The notes under the pieces are model-generated. The model made no database searches. It was given only the letters and a program-made list of their open reading frames with translations, and was not told the origin of the DNA. Below are positions 8,338-16,947 of a stretch of 64,000 nucleotides of DNA, in pieces (position 1 is the first letter of the stretch; each line of letters opens with the position of its first letter). This DNA comes from Microcaldota archaeon (GTDB lineage Archaea; Micrarchaeota; Micrarchaeia; Micrarchaeales; CABMGC01): assembly GCA_021792235.1 (NCBI GenBank), contig JAJYVC010000001.1, positions 1-64,000 of the forward strand, given 5' to 3'. Made by a program: the position numbers and the translations under genes.

Positions 8338-9357
8338 ATGACACTACAGACCGACTTGGCAAACCTCTTCAACATACCTTACTGGATGAGCTCTGCAAAC
8401 ATAGTGCACAACATCATAGGAATAATAGTGTACATGATAGTGGTATCCATAGTATTCTCAATATTCGGATACATGGTCGGCTGGCTAGAGAGGAAGGTCA
8501 TAGCCAGGGCGCAGTACAGGCACGGCCCCACGTACGTGGGCATGTGGGGACTGTTCCAGAACCTTGCCGATCTGATAAAGCTGCTCGCAAAACAGGACGT
8601 TGTGCCAGAGTATGCAGACAGGGTTCTGCTTGCAGCTTCCCTTCCTGTTATACTTGCGCTTTCTATGTTCATAGTGCTTCTTCTGCCATACTCTCCGAGC
8701 CTTACTGCCACAAGCTTCGGCTTCGGCCTTCTGATGATATTCACCCTAATTTCATTCTTCCCCCTGCTTCTATTCACTGCGGCTTTCGGGAGCGGCAACA
8801 AGTTTGCAGACATAAGCGCACAGAGATCCGTGCTCATACTACTGAGCTACGAGCTCCCAATACTGTTGGTTCTTGCATCCGTCGTCGCACTGTCTGGCAG
8901 CTACAACCTCTCAGGCATAGTGTCAGCGCAGTCATCAAGCCATTACTTCGCACTCCTCATGCCTATAGGGTTCGTCGTGTTCTTCATAGCCATGCTCGCC
9001 GAGTTCGACAGGCCGCCATTCGATCTTAGGGAAGCTGATTCAGAACTAATAGCTGGATGGCTTACAGACGTCAGCGCACCATACTATGCGCTGGCGCTCT
9101 TCCTTGACTATGCAAGGATGTTCATGGGCAGCATAATAATAGCCATACTCTTCTTCGGCGGATGGCTCGGCCCATCAATCCTGCCGCCGTTCGCGTGGAT
9201 CCTGATAAAGGCTTTGATAATAGCGTTCGCCATCATAATAATTAGGGCAACAGCGTTTAGGATGAGGATAGACCGCGTGCTTAGGTTCGGGTGGGCGTGG
9301 ATGATACCGCTCTCATTAATAAATCTTTTAATAACATATATGATATTTGTCAGGTAA
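8338..9357 (+). CDS. nuoH: NADH-quinone oxidoreductase-like subunit H
   Basis: The 339-residue membrane subunit has about eight predicted helices and links the membrane arm to the quinone chamber. Diagnostic segments are ERKVIARAQYRHGP near residue 52, AEFDRPPFDLREADSELIAGW near 220 and a final basic/hydrophobic helix. The ATG lies 1 nt after the nuoD stop. Confidence 0.96.
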   Translation: MTLQTDLANLFNIPYWMSSANIVHNIIGIIVYMIVVSIVFSIFGYMVGWLERKVIARAQYRHGPTYVGMWGLFQNLADLIKLLAKQDVVPEYADRVLLAASLPVILALSMFIVLLLPYSPSLTATSFGFGLLMIFTLISFFPLLLFTAAFGSGNKFADISAQRSVLILLSYELPILLVLASVVALSGSYNLSGIVSAQSSSHYFALLMPIGFVVFFIAMLAEFDRPPFDLREADSELIAGWLTDVSAPYYALALFLDYARMFMGSIIIAILFFGGWLGPSILPPFAWILIKALIIAFAIIIIRATAFRMRIDRVLRFGWAWMIPLSLINLLITYMIFVR

Positions 9358-9361
9358 TTCT

Positions 9362-9724
9362 ATGTTAGGTCCGCTTGCGAAGACACTCAAGGTATCCCTT
9401 CTGGAAAAGAGGTATACGACAGAGTTTCCCGAGCACAGGGAGCCACTGCCTGACAGCTACAGGGGAAGGCTCAGACTCGATATGGACACATGCATAAGCT
9501 GCTCGGCGTGCGCCATAATCTGCCCGAACAAGACAATAACGATGGTGAAGGTGCTCACGGACAAGGGCGACAAGATAATGCCTCAGGTTGGGCATGAAAG
9601 ATGCCTCTTCTGCGCCCTGTGTGAGGAGGTATGTCCTCCAAAATGCCTGACTCTCACCAAGAGCTATGACTATGAGACTTATGATAAGAGGGAACTTGTA
9701 ACAAGGCCCGAGGAGCTGGATTAG
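9362..9724 (+). CDS. nuoI: NADH-quinone oxidoreductase-like subunit I (2x 4Fe-4S ferredoxin)
   Basis: The 120-residue protein carries two four-cysteine motifs, C44xxC47xxC50xxxC54P and C81xxC84xxC87xxxC91P, for the two clusters that pass electrons to NuoB. The ATG at 9362 is used because it follows a purine-rich aggtaa; an in-frame TTG 15 nt upstream would overlap nuoH. With no nuoE, F or G nearby, this is probably the entry region for electrons from a ferredoxin or another donor. Confidence 0.93.
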   Translation: MLGPLAKTLKVSLLEKRYTTEFPEHREPLPDSYRGRLRLDMDTCISCSACAIICPNKTITMVKVLTDKGDKIMPQVGHERCLFCALCEEVCPPKCLTLTKSYDYETYDKRELVTRPEELD

Positions 9725-9726
9725 TC

Positions 9727-10209
9727 ATGGCCCTGGACACGTATGCTTTTGGAATCGTAGCCGCAATAACCCTGATATCCGCAGTGTTAGTGTTCGTCGA
9801 ACGCAAGCTGATACACGCAGTCATTGCGCTTTCAGTGGCATTCCTTGGCAGTGCGCTTCTATTCTTTCTTATAGGGCAGACGCTGCCTGCGCTTCTACAG
9901 CTTGTAGTATTCGTCGGTGGATTCTCTACGTACCTGATAGTGGCCGTGGCAACAGAGGAGAAGCGTGCCAATCTGGTAAGCTTCAGGAACTTCCTGGTCC
10001 TGTCCTTAATACTCTCAGTGGGCATTGGGGTATTCCTTCTTAGGTATCTTCCAGTAAGCAACACGAATCTGGCTACCAACTTCCTGAACGTGTCCGCGTC
10101 GTCATTCGAGCAGTACTACGCCGTGTTCTATCTAATGCTCCTGCTGCTCTTCGCAGTATCAATAAGCAGCGTGCTGATAATAAGGAAGTTCTCAAGGCTG
10201 GTGGTCTAG
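9727..10209 (+). CDS. nuoJ: NADH-quinone oxidoreductase-like subunit J
   Basis: The 160-residue protein has five predicted helices. Features shared with NuoJ are VFVERKLIHAVIALSVAFLGSA near residue 20 and a conserved glycine-rich helix (LLQLVVFVGGFSTYLIV) that forms the pi-bulge helix in complex I. Its stop abuts the nuoK start. Confidence 0.9.
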   Translation: MALDTYAFGIVAAITLISAVLVFVERKLIHAVIALSVAFLGSALLFFLIGQTLPALLQLVVFVGGFSTYLIVAVATEEKRANLVSFRNFLVLSLILSVGIGVFLLRYLPVSNTNLATNFLNVSASSFEQYYAVFYLMLLLLFAVSISSVLIIRKFSRLVV

Positions 10210-10518
10210 ATGATAATACTACTTTACATATATGCTCTGGCCATCGCGCTCTTTTCCATCGGCCTTGCCGGAATAGCTGTTGACCGTCATCTAGTAGTGA
10301 TAATGCTGGCCGTCGAACTCATGTTCGTAGCCAGTTCAATAGCTCTCATAGGATACTTCTCTTACGGAGCCACGGCGAATCCTGGCGCTGTCGTGATGCT
10401 TTTTGCCATATTCGCAGTTGCTGCAGTGGAAATAATAGCGGTCATAGCATTCTACATATACATGAAGCATAACCGCATAGAATTTGATGTTACAAAGTTG
10501 TCGAGGCTGAAGTGGTAG
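10210..10518 (+). CDS. nuoK: NADH-quinone oxidoreductase-like subunit K
   Basis: The 102-residue protein has three transmembrane helices and the family pattern of acidic residues in helix 2 (MLAVELMFVASS, Glu36) and helix 3 (VAAVEIIAVIAFY, Glu near 72), which belong to the proton channel at the J/K interface. It begins immediately after the nuoJ stop. Confidence 0.93.
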   Translation: MIILLYIYALAIALFSIGLAGIAVDRHLVVIMLAVELMFVASSIALIGYFSYGATANPGAVVMLFAIFAVAAVEIIAVIAFYIYMKHNRIEFDVTKLSRLKW

Positions 10519-10521
10519 AGT

Positions 10522-12312
10522 ATGATAGCAGTCATAGTATTATTGCCCCTCCTTCTGGGAATGCTAGCTGTCGCGCTGATCAGGAGCATGTCGAAGATCA
10601 GGTACGCAGCGATAATAGCCGGAGCAGCATCTCTCGCGCTCCTTCCATTAGTCAATTACGGCACTACCACCTTGCCATGGCTGCTCATCGCAGGCAGCGA
10701 TATAGGGGTAACAATATCACTGACGCCGCTCAGCCTTATGCTGCTATCGATAGTGCTGCTGATAGGCCTCTTCGTGCTCATCTACTCAGCAGGGTACATG
10801 GAGTCGGTGCTTGATCACAGGAGATTCTACCTGGAGATGCTGGCCTTCGAGGCAGCGATGGCCACATTCGCAGTGAGCGGAAATTTCATAACGCTTTTCA
10901 TAGCCTGGGAGTTCCTGAGCCTTACCAGCTATCTACTCATCGGCTTCCTCCACAATAGGAATTCGGCGATAAGGGCTGCTAGGAAGGCGCTAACCATAGT
11001 GTTCATAGGCGACCTGACCCTGATAGGCTCGATAGTGCTCTTCTGGCACGTTTTCGGCACTCTCGAATTCGCGCAGATAATATCAATGGCCGGCGCAGTC
11101 CACTCAATAGACCTGTACATAGCAGTGCTGCTTCTTCTTATAGCGATATTCACCAAGTCGGCGCAGTTCCCTTTCCATGAATGGCTCATCGACGCCATGG
11201 AAGGTCCTACTCCAGTGTCCGCGTACCTGCATTCATCGACCATGGTAAAGGCAGGAGTGTTCGCGGCAATACTGCTATACCCTCTTTTTGCTGCGCCTGA
11301 TGTGAGCTGGATCATCTTCACGGCAAGCGCAGTAACACTGGTGCTCTCGACTCTTGCCGCTGCAAGGGAGATGCACGTGAAGAAGGTGATAGCATATTCG
11401 ACGATACAGGAGCTTTCGATAATGATGCTGGCTATCAGCTCCGGCGCTGTGCTCGCCGCCATATACTTCTTCTTCGTGCAAAGCTTCTACAAGGCGCTAC
11501 TCTTCTTCGGTTCAGGTGTTGCAATGGAGGCCACCGGCAGGGAGAATCTAGATGAGGTAAACGGGTTCGGCGCAAGGAAGCTCGCTTATCTGTCCACGCT
11601 TTTCGGCGTGCTTTCTCTAGCCGGTTTCGTGCCATTCTCTGGGTTCTTCTCAAACACCGGAATAAGCTCGTCCCTCACAGGTAACCTGCCTGCATACGCG
11701 CTTCTCTCAGGAGTTGCCGTACTAACTAGTTTCTACATCGTAAGGTGGTTCTCTTATCTTTCAAGGAATGACAAAAGGTCAGCATCGTATGCTCCAAACT
11801 ACCTCACAATGCCAAGGAGCATGGTGTACCCCATGGCAGTGCTTGCAGCCCTGACTCTGGCAGCGTCGGCGGTGTTCTTCTCCATAAGCACCTTCCTTTC
11901 GGCAGGCAGCTACCTATCGTACCTTCCCGTGCAGTCGCCGCTCTCCATCAGCGCTACTGACGGCGCGCTGTTCACCGTGCTAATAGCTGTAGGCGCAGTG
12001 CTGAGCTACATGGTCTACTACAGGAGGAGCATCAAATCAGGAATAGGTTCACTGAACCGCATAATCTATACAGGTCCTATAATGAACTGGTCCTATCACG
12101 TTGTAGCAGTGATTACTTCAGGTCTATCTGCAGGCATATCTGAATTTGATTCCAGGCTTAATGACTTCTTTGACAGCATGGGCATAACTACGGTGAGGGC
12201 GGGATACGGGATAAGAAGAGTTTCCGTTGGAAGTATAAACACCTATGCGGCCATATTCATACTCGGCATCCTTGCCCTGTTCATCTCGTTCTATTATCTG
12301 GTGATAGTCTGA
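10522..12312 (+). CDS. nuoL: NADH-quinone oxidoreductase-like antiporter subunit L
   Basis: The 596-residue, multi-helix subunit belongs to the Mrp/complex I antiporter family. Landmarks are FEAAMATFAVSGNF and FIAWEFLSLTSYLLIGF around residues 110-140 (with the channel Glu), KSAQFPFHEWLIDAMEGPTPVSA near 215-235 with the conserved Lys, and AYSTIQELSIMM near 290. The long C-terminal part should form the lateral helix and final TM. Its TGA overlaps an ATA that appears to begin nuoN. Confidence 0.95.
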   Translation: MIAVIVLLPLLLGMLAVALIRSMSKIRYAAIIAGAASLALLPLVNYGTTTLPWLLIAGSDIGVTISLTPLSLMLLSIVLLIGLFVLIYSAGYMESVLDHRRFYLEMLAFEAAMATFAVSGNFITLFIAWEFLSLTSYLLIGFLHNRNSAIRAARKALTIVFIGDLTLIGSIVLFWHVFGTLEFAQIISMAGAVHSIDLYIAVLLLLIAIFTKSAQFPFHEWLIDAMEGPTPVSAYLHSSTMVKAGVFAAILLYPLFAAPDVSWIIFTASAVTLVLSTLAAAREMHVKKVIAYSTIQELSIMMLAISSGAVLAAIYFFFVQSFYKALLFFGSGVAMEATGRENLDEVNGFGARKLAYLSTLFGVLSLAGFVPFSGFFSNTGISSSLTGNLPAYALLSGVAVLTSFYIVRWFSYLSRNDKRSASYAPNYLTMPRSMVYPMAVLAALTLAASAVFFSISTFLSAGSYLSYLPVQSPLSISATDGALFTVLIAVGAVLSYMVYYRRSIKSGIGSLNRIIYTGPIMNWSYHVVAVITSGLSAGISEFDSRLNDFFDSMGITTVRAGYGIRRVSVGSINTYAAIFILGILALFISFYYLVIV

Positions 12313-13679
12313 TATATGCGTACGCGTTTATTGCAGTCGCAGCGCTTATGGTGCTGTTCAACCTGGTATTCAGGCTGCTGGGCGACAAGAAGGGCCAGTT
12401 CGGCATGAACATCGTATTCATGCTTCTCATACTCGCGTCCACGGCCCTCATGATGCTCAGTGGATATGTCGGAGTGGTGGGCAATGTCATCTCCATAAAC
12501 CCATTCTCCGAATTCCTATTCGCCATGTTCACCGCCGGCCTGCTTGTCGTGAGCATAATAGCGTTCCATTACTCGGAGAACTACATGGACTTCGCCGTGA
12601 TGTCCAATTTCGCTCTGCTTGGCATGTTTGCAGTTTCAGCTGCAACCTCCGTGATAACAATCTTCCTCGGTCTCGAGTTAGCCACAATACCTATGGTATT
12701 TGCCATACTGCTTTCAAAGAGGAGCATAGAGGCAGCAGCGAAGCTCTTCATAATGGCTTCGATAGCCATAGCCGTGCTCTCTTTTGCAATAGTGCTGTTC
12801 TACGGGGATACCAACGGCTTCGCCCTTTCAGAATATTCTGGAGGCGAGGTCATGGCGTTCGCCGGCCTCCTTTTCATAGCTGCCCTCGGGTTCGAGGCAT
12901 CGATATTCCCGTTCAATGTACTTATACCTGATGTGTACACTGGATCGCCCGCATACCTTACTGGCATGCTTGGCGGCTTGAATAAGAAGGTCGGCCTAGT
13001 GGCGCTCATGCAGATCCTCATACTCATTTTCATAACCAACAAGCAGCTCTTCATCTTCGTTGCGATACTATCCGTGCTGACAATGACCTATGGCAATGTC
13101 GTGGCACTGGTGCAAAGGAACACCAAGCGCATGCTTGCATACTCGTCAATATCGCAGGCAGGCTACATTCTCATAGGAATAGCCGCTGCAACCCCTCAAG
13201 GAGTCGCCGCAAGCCTCTTCCAGATCTTCTCACATATGTTCATATTCATAGGCATGATGGGCATAGTTGCGCTCCTGGAGAAGCGCAACAGAACCGAGAT
13301 CGATGAGCTGATAGGCCTAAACGGCGAGAACAGGTACGCTGCATTCGCGATGAGCCTCTTTATGCTCTCGCTTATAGGCCTGCCGTTCACAACAGGCTTC
13401 ATAGGCAAGCTGCTGCTCTTCCTGAGCGCTGTAAATGCAGGGCTGGTATGGCTCGCAGTGATAGGAATCATAAACAGCGTGATATCGATTTTCTACTACC
13501 TTAAGGCGATAATGGCGATGTATACCGAGAAGGATGGTGGCAGGCCGCTCAAGATGAACAGGACCCTGGCCTTCGCTGTCTTCGTGTGTGTTGTTATAAC
13601 TATAGTTCTAGGAGTCTATCCGCAGCCTTTGATAAGCCTGGCGACCAATGCTGCAGGATACATGCTTCCGGCAACCTGA
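12312..13679 (+). CDS. nuoN: NADH-quinone oxidoreductase-like antiporter subunit N
   Basis: The antiporter-like subunit has FEASIFPFNVLIPDVYTGSP (the NuoN form of the family motif) around residue 190, KRMLAYSSISQAGYILIG near 265 and a late GLPFTTGFIGK. The first ATG (12348) would cut the first membrane helix in half. The frame is open 36 nt further upstream to an ATA at 12312 that shares one base with the nuoL TGA and adds YAYAFIAVAALM, completing helix 1. An AUA start, or an ATG changed to ATA, is therefore likely. It is NuoN rather than NuoM by its sequence motifs; no nuoM lies between L and N. Confidence 0.88.
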   Translation: MYAYAFIAVAALMVLFNLVFRLLGDKKGQFGMNIVFMLLILASTALMMLSGYVGVVGNVISINPFSEFLFAMFTAGLLVVSIIAFHYSENYMDFAVMSNFALLGMFAVSAATSVITIFLGLELATIPMVFAILLSKRSIEAAAKLFIMASIAIAVLSFAIVLFYGDTNGFALSEYSGGEVMAFAGLLFIAALGFEASIFPFNVLIPDVYTGSPAYLTGMLGGLNKKVGLVALMQILILIFITNKQLFIFVAILSVLTMTYGNVVALVQRNTKRMLAYSSISQAGYILIGIAAATPQGVAASLFQIFSHMFIFIGMMGIVALLEKRNRTEIDELIGLNGENRYAAFAMSLFMLSLIGLPFTTGFIGKLLLFLSAVNAGLVWLAVIGIINSVISIFYYLKAIMAMYTEKDGGRPLKMNRTLAFAVFVCVVITIVLGVYPQPLISLATNAAGYMLPAT

Positions 13680-13753
13680 TTCCAGATATGTGTCTCATAG
13701 TGAAGTCACAATTGGACATAGTGCGCTACAGCAAACAGATGATATCTGCACAA

Positions 13754-14725
13754 TCATGATGGCGGACTGTACTCCTCCCACCAAGAGCCGCCATTGAAGG
13801 TGATGCTGTTAGTCATAGCTGCATCATATCCATTCCCAGAATAATCAAGCCCGTTGCCGTCTAGGGGCCACCAGCCCACAAGGTTCCTGAGGTCGATAGG
13901 CGCACCGCCTATACCTTCCAAGTATAGCGTCTTTATGCTGCTTTGAGATAGGCTTGTATTGTAGAGTTGCACGTTGGATATCTGTCCACCAAACCATTCA
14001 TAGGCTGGAATTCCAGTGCTGCCTGGGGATATCGTTCCTATCATCAGGGCGTTGTTTGCATAGCTAAGATACCCGCTTACCACTTCATCGCCCAGATAGG
14101 CGCCATTGGCATACCAGTACTTTGTGGTCTGGTCAGGTCCTGTCGGTGCCGCAGAGACGGCTATGAACATCCACTGATCGAATGCGCCTGCCGGAATGGG
14201 ATATGAGTAACCTGTCCAATCGTTGCTCGTGTCCCACTCCAGGCACCAGCTTGGATTGTTTGTCGGAGTGCACTGGTGCGGTATGTTGTTATAATCGAGC
14301 TTCATGCCATATTGGTGCTCCTTATCAACTACGTCGTGCCATTGGCTGGAACCGCTATATACGTAGACCCATGCGGTTATAGTTATGCTGTTTTCTACGT
14401 TAAGGAGACTAGCTGGATCTGCAGAATTCGCAATCATGATATAGCTGCCAGGCGCACCCTGGTATACGAACTGGGGCTCCTCAAAATTGCACGTGCCTAT
14501 CAGCGCTATGCTTGCCGTAGTTCCAGGCCCGTTCGGACGCAAGACCTGGCAGCTTTCTGGAAGCATTTTAGGCGCCCAGAAGTTAGGATTGAAGACTCCA
14601 AGGATAAATAAAACAACCAGCACGCCTGCGATTACCAGAATAACCCAGCCGTAGGTCATCAAGTATTCAATTGCCGACTGCGACTTGGAATCGCCCAATT
14701 TGTGTGGATTCTTCATGATGCTCAT
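13754..14725 (-). CDS. LamG-domain surface protein with class III (pilin-type) signal peptide
   Basis: The 323-residue protein begins with a basic stretch followed by QSAIEYLMTYGW and a hydrophobic helix (residues about 18-48), the class III signal cut by the archaeal prepilin peptidase. A concanavalin-like LamG domain follows (about 90-310), with ITAWVYVYSGSS, an SNVQLYNTSLS strand pair and the typical WWPLDGNGLDYSGNG ending. Four cysteines (two in a PxxCQ/TCNFEE pair after the helix) may form disulfides. It is probably displayed on the cell surface, in a pilus-like or anchored form. The next upstream gene has the same architecture, so the two are tandem paralogues. Confidence 0.85.
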   Translation of the reverse strand: MSIMKNPHKLGDSKSQSAIEYLMTYGWVILVIAGVLVVLFILGVFNPNFWAPKMLPESCQVLRPNGPGTTASIALIGTCNFEEPQFVYQGAPGSYIMIANSADPASLLNVENSITITAWVYVYSGSSQWHDVVDKEHQYGMKLDYNNIPHQCTPTNNPSWCLEWDTSNDWTGYSYPIPAGAFDQWMFIAVSAAPTGPDQTTKYWYANGAYLGDEVVSGYLSYANNALMIGTISPGSTGIPAYEWFGGQISNVQLYNTSLSQSSIKTLYLEGIGGAPIDLRNLVGWWPLDGNGLDYSGNGYDAAMTNSITFNGGSWWEEYSPPS

Positions 14726-14864
14726 ACCAAATACGTGGAAAAATATTAATAACCAGCATTAGCTGCTCCTGATAAAACTCACCACATAAATGCCTCAAGC
14801 CTCCCAAATCCCAAGTATGGCTATAAAGTTCATGCCCAGGTGCATCCGATTGCAGATATCCTAT

Positions 14865-15866
14865 TTACGGTGATGGCGGGACAGGATATGCACCATTATA
14901 CATTATGTTCGAAGGCGTGCCGCCATTGCCATTGTATCCGGAGTAGTCCTGTGCGTTGCCGTTGAGCGGCCACCATGCAACAAGATCCTGCAGGTCTACC
15001 GGGTCGCCTCCTATTCCCTCATCGTATAGCGCAGTCTGCGCAGATGCAGACAGAGGAGTATCGTATACTTGGACATTTGTTATTAGGCCGTTGAACGAAT
15101 ATACTGATGAGCTGGGCCACACATCTGCACCTATAGATATGTCATTTGATGTAGTGAAGGTCGTTGAGCCTATGCTCCCGCTCGAGAATAGCTGGTTGTT
15201 CAGGAGCACATTTGCAGCGCCTGTGACCTGATTATATGTTGCAACTACAAACAGCCACTGATTTGTCGGCATCGAATCTACACCGCTCGGCCACTTGACA
15301 TACGCGCCGTTTATCCAGAGCACGTCACATGCACCATTGTTTCCCCCGTATGCAAACAGACCTATTCCACCTGCAGGACTAGGTATACTGTCAAAGATCC
15401 CAGAGCACTTGGTGTCAAGATGTCCATACCAGTACACCCATGCCGTTATGGTGAAGCCTGCTGGCGCGCCGTCAGTCGGCGTACTCATGTCTAGTGGCGG
15501 AACCTGTATGTAAGAGGGGTACGACTGCTCGCCGTTACCTTTACCATTGCCTCTGGAAGATTCGAACGATCCGAATACAGGGATGGACTGCGGTTCAAGA
15601 TTCTTGCACAGGCCTTCCAGGTTTGTGCCTGCGGTAGTGCGCACCACCTCGCATGATCCAGGTGCTGCTTTTGGAGGTTGGTTGTTGAAGAAACCGAGCT
15701 GGAATAGTGCAATCATTATGATGGCGACTATCAGCAGCGCCCACCCATAGGTCATCAGGTATTCCATGGCGCTCTGCATGAGTGTTTTATGGCCATGCAC
15801 TTCTCCTCTGTCCCGAACAGCATGTCTATTCTTGGTGCGCTTATAAGACATCGTCTCGCCACGCAT
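14865..15866 (-). CDS. LamG-domain surface protein with class III (pilin-type) signal peptide, second copy
   Basis: The 333-residue paralogue of the neighbouring protein carries QSAMEYLMTYGW and a hydrophobic helix at about 31-55, after an unusually long basic N-terminal leader of about 30 residues. The LamG domain has FTITAWVYWYGH, ITNVQVYDTPLSASAQ and VAWWPLNGNAQDYSGY. A shorter start at 15851 is possible, but the minus-strand TATA (about 15883-15891) is better spaced for 15866. Such proteins are secreted and may bind glycans or serve as minor pilins; binding specificity cannot be read from sequence. Confidence 0.85.
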   Translation of the reverse strand: MRGETMSYKRTKNRHAVRDRGEVHGHKTLMQSAMEYLMTYGWALLIVAIIMIALFQLGFFNNQPPKAAPGSCEVVRTTAGTNLEGLCKNLEPQSIPVFGSFESSRGNGKGNGEQSYPSYIQVPPLDMSTPTDGAPAGFTITAWVYWYGHLDTKCSGIFDSIPSPAGGIGLFAYGGNNGACDVLWINGAYVKWPSGVDSMPTNQWLFVVATYNQVTGAANVLLNNQLFSSGSIGSTTFTTSNDISIGADVWPSSSVYSFNGLITNVQVYDTPLSASAQTALYDEGIGGDPVDLQDLVAWWPLNGNAQDYSGYNGNGGTPSNIMYNGAYPVPPSP

Positions 15867-15925
15867 ATTTTAATTAGAAACAACCTTTATAATGTATGCG
15901 TACTAAACAACAAGGCGACAAACGC

Positions 15926-16153
15926 ATGAACATAGATGTATACGTGGTTACGAACTCACGCAAGCCCTACATAGCCAAGATAGCGGAATCCGAATTCAGG
16001 ATAAAAGTGGATGCACCTGCCGTGGGCGGAAAGGCAAATTCCAGGATAATCGAGCTAATCGCTGGCCATTTCGGCGTGCCAAAGTCATCTGTGAGGATAA
16101 TCAAGGGAGATAGAAGCAGGAGGAAGACGGTGCAGATCCCAGGCCCCTTGTAG
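15926..16153 (+). CDS. DUF167/YggU-family protein
   Basis: The roughly 75-residue protein has the YggU/DUF167 core: an N-terminal strand (MNIDVYVV), then VDAPAVGGKANSRIIELIA and FGVPKSSVRIIKGDRSRRK. The function of this widespread family is unknown. The ATG at 15926 is preferred over one at 15896 because the TATA element ttataat (about 15884-15891) would place transcription start between them and the family begins at this strand. It diverges from the LamG gene. Confidence 0.85.
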   Translation: MNIDVYVVTNSRKPYIAKIAESEFRIKVDAPAVGGKANSRIIELIAGHFGVPKSSVRIIKGDRSRRKTVQIPGPL

Positions 16154-16185
16154 ATGATGCGTTCTTCTTCCCATTCGTAGGGTTT

Positions 16186-16947
16186 TTAGCCCACATCGGT
16201 CCTGCTGAACGCGTATGTGGCTATGAGCACGAATATGACTGTAGATATTGCCATAGCAAGCAGGTCTATCCACACGGGGAATGTGCCGGATCCGGTAAGC
16301 GCTATCCTGAGTCCGTCAATGCCGTACGTGAGCGGGTTCAGGAATGTTATGTTCCTGACGAATACTGGCAGGGCGCTTGCAGGGAATATGCTGTCAGAAA
16401 GGAAGAATAGAGGCATCGTGAAGAAGCTCGTTACCAGTTGGAATCCCTGGAAATCATTGATCACGGAGCCCAGCGTAAGGCCTAGGCTTATAAATGTGGC
16501 TGCTATGAGCGCCATGAAGACTATCGCAAGCGCTGTGTATGCACTGAGAACAACGTGGAACCCTATGAGCATCGCTATTACTATAACTAGTATGCTCTGG
16601 AGTATCGCAGTCGTTGCACCGCCCATTATTCTACCTATCACTATCGATGTCCTTGAATTTGGGGTCACCATTATCTCCTTTAGGAACCCGAACTGCCTGT
16701 CCCACAGCACGGCTGATCCAGTGAATATCGAGGTGAATAGTAGTGACATCCCTATTATCCCAGGCACTATGAAATCGAAATAGCTTATGCCGCTTCCCAG
16801 CTGCACCAGGCTACCAAGCCCAAGCCCCAGGCCCAGAAGGAAGAACAGGGGCATCATGAGCATCCCTATTATCCTTGATTTGGCTCTGACGAACCTTATG
16901 GTGTCCCTGAGCCACAGCACGTATATAGCGTTAAACTCCATTGTCAT
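16186..16947 (-). CDS. ABC-2 type exporter permease
   Basis: The 253-residue protein has six predicted transmembrane helices and the ABC-2 layout of DrrB-like permeases: a first helix after RIIGMLMMPLFFLL, the central segment TSIVIGRIMGGATTAILQS, and FFLSDSIFPASALP with the family's conserved LSG/S-FP pattern, followed by NPLTYGIDGLR. With the ATPase encoded just upstream (4-nt overlap) it forms an export complex. Substrate unknown; lipids, drugs or polysaccharide are usual for the family. Confidence 0.9.
   Translation of the reverse strand: MTMEFNAIYVLWLRDTIRFVRAKSRIIGMLMMPLFFLLGLGLGLGSLVQLGSGISYFDFIVPGIIGMSLLFTSIFTGSAVLWDRQFGFLKEIMVTPNSRTSIVIGRIMGGATTAILQSILVIVIAMLIGFHVVLSAYTALAIVFMALIAATFISLGLTLGSVINDFQGFQLVTSFFTMPLFFLSDSIFPASALPVFVRNITFLNPLTYGIDGLRIALTGSGTFPVWIDLLAMAISTVIFVLIATYAFSRTDVG

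Noticed and set aside
15896..15925. Ten-residue N-terminal extension of the DUF167 protein
   Set aside because: The TATA element lies too close to this ATG, and the family core begins at the ATG at 15926.
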